From Ralstonia sp. A12 (lineage in GTDB: Bacteria > Pseudomonadota > Gammaproteobacteria > Burkholderiales > Burkholderiaceae): 64,000 bases of DNA. The notes under the pieces are model-generated. The model was not told where the DNA came from. It saw only the letters and a program-made list of their open reading frames with translations, and did not search any database. Below are positions 7,994 through 16,753 of the stretch, piece after piece (the stretch's first letter is position 1; each line of letters begins with the position of its first letter). The position numbers and the translations under genes were made by a program. Where the stretch lies: the NCBI RefSeq assembly GCF_000801955.1, contig NZ_JSZO01000001.1, positions 1-64,000 of the forward strand, read 5' to 3'.

Positions 7994-9271
7994 TCAACCG
8001 ACGCGAACCTTGGGCCGCGTGAAGCGCCCATACACCCCGTACAGCACCAAGGTGGCTGCCAAGAGCAGAGCGCCCAGCGCGCACGCCATGCCCCAGTTGA
8101 TGGTGACGTTGGTGAAGTACGCCACGTAGTAGCTGACCATCTGGTCGTTCGGCCCGCCCAGCAGCGCGGGCGTGATGTAGTAGCCCAGCGCCAGGATGAA
8201 CACCAGCAGCGCCCCGGCGCCGATGCCCGGATACGTCTGCGGCACGTACACGCGCCAGAACGCGGCAAACGGATGGCTGCCCAGCGATATGGCAGCGCGC
8301 TGGTACGTGGGTGGGATCGACTTCATCACGCTGTACAGCGGCAGGATCATGAACGGCAGCAGGATGTGCGTCATGGAGATGTACACGCCCACGCGGTTGA
8401 ACAGCAGTGCGAGCGGCTCCTTGATGATGCCGAGGTCCATCAGGCCGTGGTTGATCAGCCCCTCGGTCTGCAGCAGCACGATCCACGCGGCCACACGCAC
8501 GAGGATCGAGGTCCAGAACGGGATCAACACCAGCACCATGACCAGGTTGGCGCGGCGCTCGGGCAGCGACGCAATCCAGTACGACAGCGGGTACCCCAGC
8601 AGCAGCGCAAACAGCGTGACCATCGCGCTGATGACGAAGGTGCGCACGAACACGGTCACGTAGATCTGCTCGTCGGGATCGGTCGCTTCGATGTGGCCGA
8701 AGGCGTCTTGCTTGTGGTCCAGCGCGGCCAGCAGGTAGAACGGCGATGTGCGGCTGCTGTTCTTGGCGATGGCCTGCCAGTAGGTGGCGTCGCCCCAGCG
8801 CTCGTCGAGTTCGAGGAGCTTGGCGCGGGTCTGGTCGGGCGTGAGCGTCAGCGCCTTGCCCTGGTCGTCGGCCAGCGGCATGGCACGCGCGGTCTTGGCG
8901 ACCAGCGAGCGGAAGCCGGGAATCTCCGTGTTCAGGCGGCGGGCCAAGGCGCCCATCGCTTCGCCTTCGCTCACCGTGGTCAGGTCTGCGGCTAACGCAA
9001 CGTAAGCGGTATCAGCGGGTGGGGTCTTGCGGTCCCAGTTCTTGAGCGCGGCTACCGTTTTGGGTAGCGCGTCGGCCACCTCGGGGTTCTGCACGGCGCG
9101 CGTGAGCAGGGCGCCGATCGGCACAACGAAGATCAGCAGCAGGAAGATGGCGAGCGGCGCCACCAGGGCCAGCGCCATGGCACGCCTGCGCGCCTCAGCG
9201 CTCTTCAGTTCGCGTTTGAGTTTGGCCGTCGATTCCGGAACCGATTCAGCCGCGATCGTCATGGTGTTCAA
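7994..9271 (-). CDS. Polyamine-type ABC transporter permease (PotB-like), long form
   Basis: This 425-residue inner-membrane permease is longer than the roughly 280-320 residues usual for PotB/PotH. The extra length lies between the first membrane segment (near residues 32-55) and the second (near residue 210). It is a hydrophilic block of about 150 residues that should face the periplasm. The EAA loop (RAAISLGSHPFAAFWRVYVPQ, given by its ends) lies near residue 325. It pairs with the PotC-like permease immediately downstream and with the binding protein and ATPase upstream. The periplasmic insert might contact the binding protein. Confidence 0.87.
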   Translation of the reverse strand: MNTMTIAAESVPESTAKLKRELKSAEARRRAMALALVAPLAIFLLLIFVVPIGALLTRAVQNPEVADALPKTVAALKNWDRKTPPADTAYVALAADLTTVSEGEAMGALARRLNTEIPGFRSLVAKTARAMPLADDQGKALTLTPDQTRAKLLELDERWGDATYWQAIAKNSSRTSPFYLLAALDHKQDAFGHIEATDPDEQIYVTVFVRTFVISAMVTLFALLLGYPLSYWIASLPERRANLVMVLVLIPFWTSILVRVAAWIVLLQTEGLINHGLMDLGIIKEPLALLFNRVGVYISMTHILLPFMILPLYSVMKSIPPTYQRAAISLGSHPFAAFWRVYVPQTYPGIGAGALLVFILALGYYITPALLGGPNDQMVSYYVAYFTNVTINWGMACALGALLLAATLVLYGVYGRFTRPKVRVG

Positions 9272-9364
9272 TGCTGCCTCGCCAAATGCTGCGGAGATTC
9301 ATCCGGCGGACGCCGCGCCACGATCAAGTTGGCAGGGCATCCGCGCGGTCACTGCACTACGTCC

Positions 9365-10405
9365 TTACTTCGACGCCCACGAGGCGAAGCGCTGTTCCAG
9401 CTCGTCACCGTGGTCGGTCCAGAACTGCAGGTTCTGCAGCACGGCGTTCTTGGCGTTCTCGGGCGAGTTGGGCATGTTGGCCTGGGTCTTGGCATCGAGC
9501 GCCTTGATGGCCGCTACGTTGGCCGGGCCGTACGCGATGTGCTTGGCGTATTCCTGCTGCGGCTTCTGCGACAGCGTGTAGGCGATGTACTGCTCGGCCA
9601 GCGCCTTATTGGGCGTGCCCTTGGGGATGGCCCAGTAGTCCAGGTCGTAGATGCTGCCGTTCCAGACCACCTTCAGGTTCTTGCCTTCGCGTTGCGCGGC
9701 GTCGATGCGGCCGTTGAACGCGGTGGACATCACCACGTCACCCGCCACCAGGAACTGCGGCGGCTGCGCACCGGCTTCCCACCACTGGATGTTCGCCTTC
9801 AACTGATCGAGCTTCTTGAACGCGCGGTTCTGGCCGTCCTTGGTGGCCAGCACCTTGTAGACGTCCTTGACCGGCACGCCGTCGGCCATCAGCGCGAATT
9901 CCAGGTTGCCGCGCGCACCCTTGCGCATGCCGCGCTTGCCCGGGAATTTCTTCACATCCCAGAAATCGGCCCAGCCGGTGGGGGCGGTCTTGAGCTTGTC
10001 GGCGTTGTACGCCATCGCGGTCGACCACACGAAGAAGCCCACGCCGCAGACGCTGGGCGACTCGGGAATCAGATCGGTCTTCTTGGCGATCTTGCTCCAG
10101 TCGAGCTTTTCGAAGAGGCCTTCATCGCAACCGCGGCCGATGTCGCCGGATTCGACTTCCACCACGTCCCAGTTGACGTGCTTGGCTTCCACCATGGCCT
10201 TGATCTTGGCCTGCTCGCCGTTGTACTCGACCACGGTGACCTTGTTGCTGGTCTGCGTCTCAAACGGCTTGTTGAAGGCGGCCTTCTGCGCGTCGCCGTT
10301 GGCGCCGCCGAAATTGACGACGGTGACTTCTGCAGCGTGCGCACCGAATGCAATGGCGAACGCGCCGGCAAGTACGCTCAGATGCATCTTCGCGATGTGT
10401 TTCAT
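9365..10405 (-). CDS. Polyamine-type ABC transporter substrate-binding protein (PotD-like)
   Basis: This 346-residue periplasmic protein starts at the ATG at 10405 (MKHIAKMHLS), preceded by GAGGAGCC. A signal peptide of about 25 residues ends at AHA-AEV. The fold signature is that of bacterial extracellular solute-binding family 1/8: VVNFGGANGDAQKAAF at the N-terminus, VVEVESGDIGRGCDEG, a WGDF-equivalent around TGWADFWDVKKFPGKR, and LDYWAIPKGTPNKALAEQYI near the C-terminus. It delivers a small cationic solute, probably a polyamine, to the two downstream permeases. The exact ligand cannot be read from the sequence. Confidence 0.87.
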   Translation of the reverse strand: MKHIAKMHLSVLAGAFAIAFGAHAAEVTVVNFGGANGDAQKAAFNKPFETQTSNKVTVVEYNGEQAKIKAMVEAKHVNWDVVEVESGDIGRGCDEGLFEKLDWSKIAKKTDLIPESPSVCGVGFFVWSTAMAYNADKLKTAPTGWADFWDVKKFPGKRGMRKGARGNLEFALMADGVPVKDVYKVLATKDGQNRAFKKLDQLKANIQWWEAGAQPPQFLVAGDVVMSTAFNGRIDAAQREGKNLKVVWNGSIYDLDYWAIPKGTPNKALAEQYIAYTLSQKPQQEYAKHIAYGPANVAAIKALDAKTQANMPNSPENAKNAVLQNLQFWTDHGDELEQRFASWASK

Positions 10406-10489
10406 TCCTGGCTCCTCTTTTGGCTTTGGCTTGTAGTTACGGCTTGTGGTCGTGGTACGTGGGCGCATCGGGTGATGTGCCCGCGTGGT

Positions 10490-11578
10490 TTAGGCAAAAA
10501 CGCGCAGGTGTTCGGGTGCGAACTCAAGCTGGATCGGCGCGCCGGGCGCAAAGCCTTCGAGCGCGCGCGTGCCCAGCGGCACCTTGACGAAGCATTCGGG
10601 TTGGTCGGGCAGGGCGCAGCGCATGCGCACGTGGTCGCCAAAGTAGACGAGGCCGCGTGTCTGGCCAGCGATTGCATTGCCATTGGCAGGTGCGCCGTCA
10701 ATCAGGCGCATGCGCTCGGGGCGAATGCAGCCGGTGGCGGTGGCACCCACGCTGGCACCGGCGATGTTGCGGCCCATGATGCGGGCGCCGTCATTGAGTT
10801 GCAGCTCGCAGTAGTCGCCGTCGATGCGGGTGACGGTGCCGCGCAGCGTGTTGCTGTCACCAATGAAGTTGGCGACGAACTCGTTGCAGGGGCGTTCGTA
10901 CAGGCTGTCCACCGTGTCGAGCTGCTGCACGATGCCCTTGTCGAACACGGCCACGCGGTCAGACATGGTGAGTGCCTCGCCCTGGTCGTGCGTGACGTAG
11001 ACAAAGGTCACGCCCAGTTTTTCGTGCAGGGACTTCAGCTCGTACTGCATGTGTTCGCGCAGTTGCTTGTCGAGCGCGCCCAGCGGCTCGTCCATCAGCA
11101 CCAGCTTGGGCTCGAACACCAGCGCGCGGGCCAGTGCGATGCGCTGCTGCTGGCCGCCCGAGAGCTGTGCGGGGTAGCGCTTGGCAAAGCCTTCCATACG
11201 CACCATCTGCAGGGCCTTGTGCACGCGGTCGGCGCGCTCACTGGCTGGAATCTTGCGCACAGTCAGCGGGTATTCCACGTTCTGTGCCACCGTCAGGTGC
11301 GGGAACAGCGCGTAGTTCTGGAACACCATGCCGATGTTGCGCTTGTGCGGCGGCACGTTATTGAGCAGCGCGCCTTCCAGGCGGATCTCGCCGCCGGTCG
11401 GGAATTCAAACCCGGCCAGCATCATCAGGCACGTTGTCTTGCCCGAGCCGGAGGGGCCGAGCAGCGTGAGGAACTCGCCCTGGTAGATGTCGAGATCCAG
11501 GTGTTTGACTACAAGGGTCTCGCCGTCGTACGTCTTGCGTACACCGCGAAAGCTGACGATCACGTCGTCGGTCTTCAT
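10490..11578 (-). CDS. Polyamine-type ABC transporter ATPase (PotA-like)
   Basis: This 362-residue cytoplasmic ATPase has Walker A GPSGSGKTT near residue 41, a Q-loop, the signature LSGGQQQRIALARAL, Walker B LVLMDEPLGALD and a switch His in YVTHDQGEA. After residue 240 a C-terminal TOBE/OB domain follows, typical of PotA and MalK-type subunits. It is the first gene of the operon; the binding protein starts 84 bases after its stop. A possible -10 (TATAGT on the minus strand, 11656-11651) and paired CCAATT repeats lie upstream. Confidence 0.9.
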   Translation of the reverse strand: MKTDDVIVSFRGVRKTYDGETLVVKHLDLDIYQGEFLTLLGPSGSGKTTCLMMLAGFEFPTGGEIRLEGALLNNVPPHKRNIGMVFQNYALFPHLTVAQNVEYPLTVRKIPASERADRVHKALQMVRMEGFAKRYPAQLSGGQQQRIALARALVFEPKLVLMDEPLGALDKQLREHMQYELKSLHEKLGVTFVYVTHDQGEALTMSDRVAVFDKGIVQQLDTVDSLYERPCNEFVANFIGDSNTLRGTVTRIDGDYCELQLNDGARIMGRNIAGASVGATATGCIRPERMRLIDGAPANGNAIAGQTRGLVYFGDHVRMRCALPDQPECFVKVPLGTRALEGFAPGAPIQLEFAPEHLRVFA

Positions 11579-12030
11579 TGCTGCCTCCTGCCGTTTCCCG
11601 CGTGTGCCGGGCTGGTCAACATGTCGTGTTGTGACGATCTGTGGAAGGACTATAGCGGCTCATTGTTTTGCCAAGTGGACCCAATTCTGGTTATTTGATA
11701 GAGCCAATTGGAGTCACTAAGCTTGCACTGCGAGCGGGCAAAAGGCCCTCCGGCACCACAATAGGGAAAAGCCCCAGGGCCTTGCCCAGGCAAGCATGGC
11801 GGGGTGTTCGGGTGGATGGCGCAATCGTTTGAGTGTAGATCGCTGCCGGGGCAGGTGCGGTGGCGGCTGCCGCAGACCGGATGGAACCAATTCGAGGGCA
11901 AGGAGAGGCGCGCTTGCACGCCTGAAAATGGTGCGGCGCGTCGTCACGGAAGCGGTGCACCGCAACTGGCACGACACACTGTTACGGCCCGGCCATGTTG
12001 TCTTGCAGCAACCCGTCAGGTGACGTGCGA
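11579..12030. other. Intergenic region, 452 bases, no convincing gene
   Basis: The stretch separates the pot-type operon promoter side from the 3' end of the histidine kinase gene. Short open frames exist on both strands, but none has a good start, recognisable domain or consistent codon use. CCAATT occurs twice (11681-11686 and 11704-11709), each preceded by GAC or GAG. The 23-base spacing is about two helical turns, as a direct-repeat operator would be. The right half may be decayed coding sequence, but I cannot assign it. Confidence 0.5.
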
Positions 12031-13458
12031 TCAGGTTGCTGGCTCGTCAACCGGGGCGAGCGCCAGGCACACACTCACGGTCAGCCCGCCGCCGGGCGTT
12101 TCCGATAGCGCCACGGTGCCGCCATGCACGCGGGCGATCTCCCGCACGATGGCCAGGCCCAGGCCGCTGCCATCCTGATCTTGCGCGGCGGCCGCAGCGG
12201 CACCGCGATAGAAGCGGCTGAACACCGCATCGCGCTCAGGCACGGCAATGCCGGGGCCGTCGTCTTCCACCTGCAGCACAGCCTGGTCACCCAGCATGGC
12301 CATCGTCTGGCGTTTGACGCGCACGGTTACGCGGGCGCCGTGGCCTGCGTAACGGATGGCGTTGTCGAGCAGGTTGCCGATCATCTCCTGCAGCCATTGG
12401 GGCTCACCGGCCACCATGACGGGGTCGCCTTCAAAGCCGAGGTCGATGCCGACCTTGCGCGCGACCGGCGCGAGCTCAAGCGCCACGTCGCCGGCCAGCG
12501 TGTCGAGGCGCAGCGGTTGCAGTTGCGGGGCGTAGCCGCTGTCCGGCTCCAGCCTTGAGAGCGACAGCAATTGCTGCACGCCCTTGGCCGCCTGTCGCAC
12601 GGTGCCGTGCAGTGGCTCCAGATGGCGGCGGATGCGATCGCCGTCCGGCTCGCGCAGCGCGAGTTCCGATTGCGCTTGGATCACGGCGAGTGGTGTCTTC
12701 AACTGATGGGCCGCATCGGCAAAGAAGCGCTTGCGGGCCTGCACCATGCGCAGCAGGCGCGCCACGTATTGGTTGATCGCCTCGACCAGCGGGGCGACTT
12801 CGGCCGGCAAGCCGTGCTGGGGCAGGGGCGCCAGTTCATCGGTGCCGCGGCTGGCCATGCTTTCGCTCAACTGCCGCAGCGGCCGCAGCCCGCGCCGCAC
12901 GCCCAGCCAGACAATGCCTACGGCCAGCACCACCAGCAGCACCTCCTGCTGCAGCGAGCCCGCCAAAATCTCGTGCGCTAGCGCTTCGCGTGGCTCCAGC
13001 GTTTCGCCCACCAGCAGCCACACGAGCCGGATCTGTGCGGATTGCGTATCGCGCACCGGTATCGGCTGGGCCGCCATGCGCACCTGCATGTTGCGGAACG
13101 TCGTGTCGTAAAAGACGGTGTGGTACGGCATGGGCTGACGCCCGCCGGGCAGGGGTAGCTCGTTGTAGCCGGTGAGCGTGTTGCCGCCCGTGTCGGCGAT
13201 CCGGTAGAAGATGCTGCTGCCGGTTTCGGACTCCAGGATTTCCAGCGCCAGGTAGGGCAGGTCGATGGCGAAGTGCCCCTCGCGCAGGCGCACGCCTTCA
13301 CGCATGGCCTTGAGCGATGCTTCCAGCGTGCGGTCGAACGCAACGTGCGCGGCGTTCATGGCGCGCGTGTAGGTCAGCCACGCATCGAGCGCGAGCAGCC
13401 CCAGCAGCGGCAGCAGCAGCCAGAGCGAGAGCTGCCGGCGCAGGCTCGGCGGGCTCAT
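12031..13458 (-). CDS. Sensor histidine kinase (TctE-like)
   Basis: This is a 475-residue inner-membrane kinase. A membrane segment near residues 12-28 and a second near 165-190 bracket a periplasmic sensor domain. The phospho-acceptor box FFADAAHQLKTPL follows, with His251, then N box LLDNAIRYAG and G boxes VEDDGPGIA and GSGLGLAIV. The periplasmic domain (ESETGSSIFYRIAD, GGNTLTGYNELP) is of the 2CSK type found in TctE-like tricarboxylate sensors. Its start overlaps the stop of the response regulator gene by ATGA, so the two are translated together. The signal is likely a carboxylate, inferred from the family. Confidence 0.9.
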   Translation of the reverse strand: MSPPSLRRQLSLWLLLPLLGLLALDAWLTYTRAMNAAHVAFDRTLEASLKAMREGVRLREGHFAIDLPYLALEILESETGSSIFYRIADTGGNTLTGYNELPLPGGRQPMPYHTVFYDTTFRNMQVRMAAQPIPVRDTQSAQIRLVWLLVGETLEPREALAHEILAGSLQQEVLLVVLAVGIVWLGVRRGLRPLRQLSESMASRGTDELAPLPQHGLPAEVAPLVEAINQYVARLLRMVQARKRFFADAAHQLKTPLAVIQAQSELALREPDGDRIRRHLEPLHGTVRQAAKGVQQLLSLSRLEPDSGYAPQLQPLRLDTLAGDVALELAPVARKVGIDLGFEGDPVMVAGEPQWLQEMIGNLLDNAIRYAGHGARVTVRVKRQTMAMLGDQAVLQVEDDGPGIAVPERDAVFSRFYRGAAAAAAQDQDGSGLGLAIVREIARVHGGTVALSETPGGGLTVSVCLALAPVDEPAT

Positions 13459-14135
13459 GGGGCTGTGCCTTCCGCCGCTTCCAGCAGGTATCCGAGCCCG
13501 CGCAGCATGACGATGGCCACGCCGCTGCCGTCGAGCTTCTTGCGCAGGCGGTGTACGTAGATCTCGATGGCATCGGCATTGACGGATTCGTTGATGCTGA
13601 AGATTTTCTCGGAGATGGCCGCTTTGTTGACGGCGCGGCCGTCGCGCAGCATCAGCACTTCCAGCACGGCACGTTCACGACCGGTGAGGGCGAGCAGCTC
13701 GCCGTTGAGTGTGAAGGCGCCGCTGATGCCGTCGTAATGCAGCGGGCCGCATTGCAGTTGTGTGCTCTCGTGGCCGTGGCTGCGGCGGATGAGCGCGCGG
13801 GCGCGGGCTTCCACTTCGGTCAGGTCGAACGGCTTCGCAAGGTAATCGTCAGCACCGAGGTTCAGGCCGCGCACGCGCTCTTCCACGGCGCCGTGTGCGG
13901 TCAGGATCATCACCGGCAGTGGGTTCTTGCGGGCGCGCAGGCGGCGCAGCACTTCCAGCCCATCCAGGCGTGGCAGGCCGATGTCGAGAATGGCCAGTGC
14001 GTAGTCCTGCGTGGTGAGCAGCAGATCGGCCGCGTGGCCGTCGTGCACGCAGTCAACCGTAAAGCCGGCCTGGCTCAGGGCTTCTTCCAGCGTGCTGGCC
14101 AGCTTCAGGTTGTCTTCCACCAACAGGATGCGCAT
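13455..14135 (-). CDS. OmpR/PhoB-family response regulator (TctD-like)
   Basis: This 226-residue regulator has a receiver domain with acidic pocket VEDN and phospho-acceptor Asp51 (LAILDIGLPRLDG), conserved Thr in ILTA and Lys in YLAKPFDL. A C-terminal winged helix follows (LTGRERAVLEVLMLRDG, VYVHRLRKKL-like IYVHRLRKKLDG). It is the first gene of a two-gene unit with the kinase. It is divergent from the porin gene at 14344, and an 11-base-period direct repeat in between is a plausible binding site. This suggests it controls porin expression. Confidence 0.92.
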   Translation of the reverse strand: MRILLVEDNLKLASTLEEALSQAGFTVDCVHDGHAADLLLTTQDYALAILDIGLPRLDGLEVLRRLRARKNPLPVMILTAHGAVEERVRGLNLGADDYLAKPFDLTEVEARARALIRRSHGHESTQLQCGPLHYDGISGAFTLNGELLALTGRERAVLEVLMLRDGRAVNKAAISEKIFSINESVNADAIEIYVHRLRKKLDGSGVAIVMLRGLGYLLEAAEGTAP

Positions 14136-14246
14136 ATCGGACGTGTCTCAATCAGCCGCAGAGAGATACAGACATCCCCGCACGTTTTGAAGCTAGGGGA
14201 AACCCCCGATACCCCCTGAGTACACCCCTCCAATTTCCGGCCAATC

Positions 14247-14264
14247 GAAAGTGAACTGAAAGTG
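14247..14264 (+). promoter_or_regulatory. Direct repeat, candidate response-regulator site
   Basis: GAAAGTG-AACT-GAAAGTG is an exact 7-base direct repeat with an 11-base period, lying 80-97 bases upstream of the porin start and 112 bases upstream of the response regulator start. OmpR/PhoB-type winged-helix regulators bind tandem half-sites one helical turn apart, so the arrangement fits the TctD-like protein encoded next door. No binding data are available here. Confidence 0.5.
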
Positions 14265-14343
14265 CGCCCCTCATACGATCCGTGCCGCCCCAAGGCCCCG
14301 TCACAGCGGCGCTTGCGGCAGGACAACGATTAAGGGAGACCTG

Positions 14344-15411
14344 ATGAAAATGACTTCGATGGCGCTGGCGGCAGTTGCGTTCGCCACCGCCGGCACTGCA
14401 GCCGCACAATCGTCCAACGTGACCCTGTACGGGATCGTCGACTCGGGCATCGAGTACGTGAACCACGCCGGCCCGAACGGTGGCGGCGTCACCCGACTGG
14501 TGTCGGGCGGCAAGAACACCTCGCGCTGGGGCATGCGCGGCACGGAAGACCTGGGCGGCGGCCTGAAGGCGGTCTTCAACCTGGAAAGCGGCATCGCCGT
14601 CGACACCGGCAAGCTGGACACCGACAACACGCTGTTCGACCGCCGCGCAGTGGTTGGCCTGGCAGGTGGCTTTGGCCAAGTCGTGGCCGGTCGCACCTTC
14701 ACCACCACATACGACTTCATGCTGCCGTACGACCCGATGGGCTACGCGCCGAACTACTCGTGGGCCACGTCGTCCACGGCAACGGGTGACCGCAAAGACG
14801 GCCTGTTCTCGCGCGCCTCCAACGCCGTGCGCTATGACGGCACGTTCGGCGGCCTGAAGCTGGGCGCCACCGTGGGCTTTGGCGAGGCGGCAGGCAACTT
14901 CAAGAGCTCGTCCAAGTACGACCTGGGTATCGGCTACAGCGTGGGCGGCTTCTCGGCCGCTGCCACGTGGGACCGCCAGAACGGCGCAGGCACGAGCGTG
15001 ACGCCGGCTGATACGACCGACTACATCCAGGGCATCCACGCTGGCGCCAGCTACGACTTCGGTGCGCTGAAGCTGTTCGCGGGCTACCGCAACTACAAGC
15101 GCGCGTTCACCACGGCCGCCGCCACACAGCGCAGCGACATGTACTGGGCAGGCGCCAGCTACGACTTCACGCCGGCGTTCACACTGTACGGCGCGGTGTA
15201 CAAGCAGAACATCAAGGGCGTGAACAACTCGGCTGACCCGATCATGTTCTCGCTGCGCGGCCAGTACGCGCTGTCCAAGCGCACCACGGCGTATCTGTCG
15301 GCGGCTTACGCCAAGGCCCAGAACGGCCAGAACGTGAGCCTCTCGCGTGATGTAGTTGGCTACGGCAACAGCCAGATTGGTGTGACGGCGGGTCTGCAGC
15401 ACCGCTTCTGA
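14344..15411 (+). CDS. Gram-negative porin
   Basis: This 355-residue outer-membrane porin of the beta-proteobacterial general porin family has a signal peptide ending near AAAQ-SS (about residue 22), then SNVTLYGIVDSGIEY as the first beta-strand. Alternating amphipathic strands follow, including a GMRGTEDLGGGLKAVFNLESG block, and the protein ends in a terminal Phe (GLQHRF) needed for outer-membrane insertion. It would form a trimeric channel for small solutes. The gene stands alone with a strong terminator. The divergent two-component system is probably its regulator, which would make it a substrate-inducible porin for a carboxylate. Confidence 0.92.
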   Translation: MKMTSMALAAVAFATAGTAAAQSSNVTLYGIVDSGIEYVNHAGPNGGGVTRLVSGGKNTSRWGMRGTEDLGGGLKAVFNLESGIAVDTGKLDTDNTLFDRRAVVGLAGGFGQVVAGRTFTTTYDFMLPYDPMGYAPNYSWATSSTATGDRKDGLFSRASNAVRYDGTFGGLKLGATVGFGEAAGNFKSSSKYDLGIGYSVGGFSAAATWDRQNGAGTSVTPADTTDYIQGIHAGASYDFGALKLFAGYRNYKRAFTTAAATQRSDMYWAGASYDFTPAFTLYGAVYKQNIKGVNNSADPIMFSLRGQYALSKRTTAYLSAAYAKAQNGQNVSLSRDVVGYGNSQIGVTAGLQHRF

Positions 15412-15436
15412 TCGCATTACCGATCGCTGTAAAGAG

Positions 15437-15464
15437 AACGGGCACCTTCGGGTGCCCGTTTTGC
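15437..15464 (+). terminator. Rho-independent terminator of porin gene
   Basis: A perfect 10-base stem AACGGGCACC/GGTGCCCGTT with a TTCG loop, followed by TTGC, lies 26 bases after the porin stop. The stem is identical in sequence to the one at 16699-16722. Confidence 0.85.
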
Positions 15465-15491
15465 TGGATTGGACTGTTCCTCGAAAGGGCA

Positions 15492-16604
15492 TCAGTCAAC
15501 GGCTGATTGCGCCTGCGTGCGGGATTTCAGCATGCGCCTCAAATGCATGATGTCGTCGCATGCTGCAAGGTCCTGCTCGATGCTGCGAATACTCACCTGG
15601 AGCGCGTCGATGTTCGTGGCGAGATGCTGCAAGACCGCGTCCGGAGACAGCGCCCCGTGCCGGTGGTATCCGTAGGTGTGCCGGAACCCCATCTCGGCAC
15701 GATGGATCTGCCGGTCCAGCTCGCGCACCTGGTCCTTCAGGATCTCGTTGTAGTGCGTCAGCCGGGCTTCGCTGAGGTGGTTGATGGAGCGCTGGTCAAT
15801 GTGGTCAAGCTCAAGCTGCAGCTCCAGCAGTTGCAGCAGGTTGTTCTTGTCATAAGCCTCGTTGACGCGCTGCATGAGCCGGGTCTTTCGGTCGCGCTCC
15901 TGCGGATCAGGCTCACGGTCGGGGTGCAGGGCGCTGGCAAGCTTGCGGTAGACCTCGCGGATGGACAGGCTGATCTGTGCCTGCTCCTCCTGCTCGCGTG
16001 CCTCTTCCGCAAGCTGCTTGGGGGATTTTTTCCGGGCGGCTCGGCGGGCTTCGCGCTTGCTTGCGAGGGCGGCTTTCTTGGCGGTCTGTTGCTCGACGTG
16101 CGCACGGGCGCGTTGCAATAGCGCTTCCTGCGAAGGCAGATCGTCGTCATCCCCCAGATCGACACCGAATATTGCCTCCAGCCGCGATTTCATCTCCGCG
16201 GTGTGTGCTGCGGCTTCACGGTCGAAGTCCGTTCCGCTGTACTTGTTGTAAATGGCTTTCAGGCTGGCGTCTTCGTCAATCAGATTGCCGGCCAGGTCGA
16301 CGATGCGGGCGGATATTTTGCGACGCTCGGGCTTGGTGAGCGCCTCGTGCTCGTAGGCTTGGTCCAGAGCGCGCACCAGCCGGATCTTCAGGTTGGTGTG
16401 GGTCCGCGCAAGCGGCAGGAACTCGCCGGCATAGCGCGTCTGAAACTGCGTCGTGGCGGCCTCCCAGTCGGCCAGCCGCTTGCGCCGATTTTCGATCTGC
16501 TTGATCAGCGCGTTGAATGACTTCTGCCCTCGCGAAAGCGTTGGCGTGTCCTGCTCGTGCTGGTCGGGCGCAATGCGGATGGCCGGACGGTGTGCCTTGG
16601 TCAT
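15492..16604 (-). CDS. J-domain-like coiled-coil protein of unknown function
   Basis: This 370-residue protein is highly charged with several long helix-rich stretches (residues about 25-110 and 145-200 look like coiled coil). A region near 215-265 carries YRKLASALHPDREPDP, with the HPD triad at about 227-229, the hallmark of J domains that stimulate DnaK. The J domain is internal to C-terminal rather than N-terminal, and the usual glycine-rich and zinc regions of DnaJ are absent, so it is a type III-like J protein. It sits alone between two terminators. The partner and role are unknown. Confidence 0.75.
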   Translation of the reverse strand: MTKAHRPAIRIAPDQHEQDTPTLSRGQKSFNALIKQIENRRKRLADWEAATTQFQTRYAGEFLPLARTHTNLKIRLVRALDQAYEHEALTKPERRKISARIVDLAGNLIDEDASLKAIYNKYSGTDFDREAAAHTAEMKSRLEAIFGVDLGDDDDLPSQEALLQRARAHVEQQTAKKAALASKREARRAARKKSPKQLAEEAREQEEQAQISLSIREVYRKLASALHPDREPDPQERDRKTRLMQRVNEAYDKNNLLQLLELQLELDHIDQRSINHLSEARLTHYNEILKDQVRELDRQIHRAEMGFRHTYGYHRHGALSPDAVLQHLATNIDALQVSIRSIEQDLAACDDIMHLRRMLKSRTQAQSAVD

Positions 16605-16691
16605 GGCAAGGTGTTCGAGAATGCGGGAAACATCATGGTTGACTGTGCATTGTAGGCAGGCGGCTCCGCGCGGGGAGATGACTCCGTCAGT

Positions 16692-16722
16692 GCAAAAAAA
16701 CGGGCACCCGAAGGTGCCCGTT
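16692..16722 (-). terminator. Rho-independent terminator of the ABC operon
   Basis: Read on the minus strand, a 10-base stem AACGGGCACC/GGTGCCCGTT with a TTCG loop is followed by seven T residues. It lies about 30 bases after the stop of the ATPase gene that starts at 17548. Confidence 0.88.
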
Positions 16723-16753
16723 CTTCATGGTGCGTTGGAACGCGACGCTGGCA

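Noticed and set aside
9329-11698. Plus-strand open frame of nearly 800 codons opposite the polyamine-type operon
   Set aside because: Antisense shadow of three real genes; no domain, repeat or start signal.
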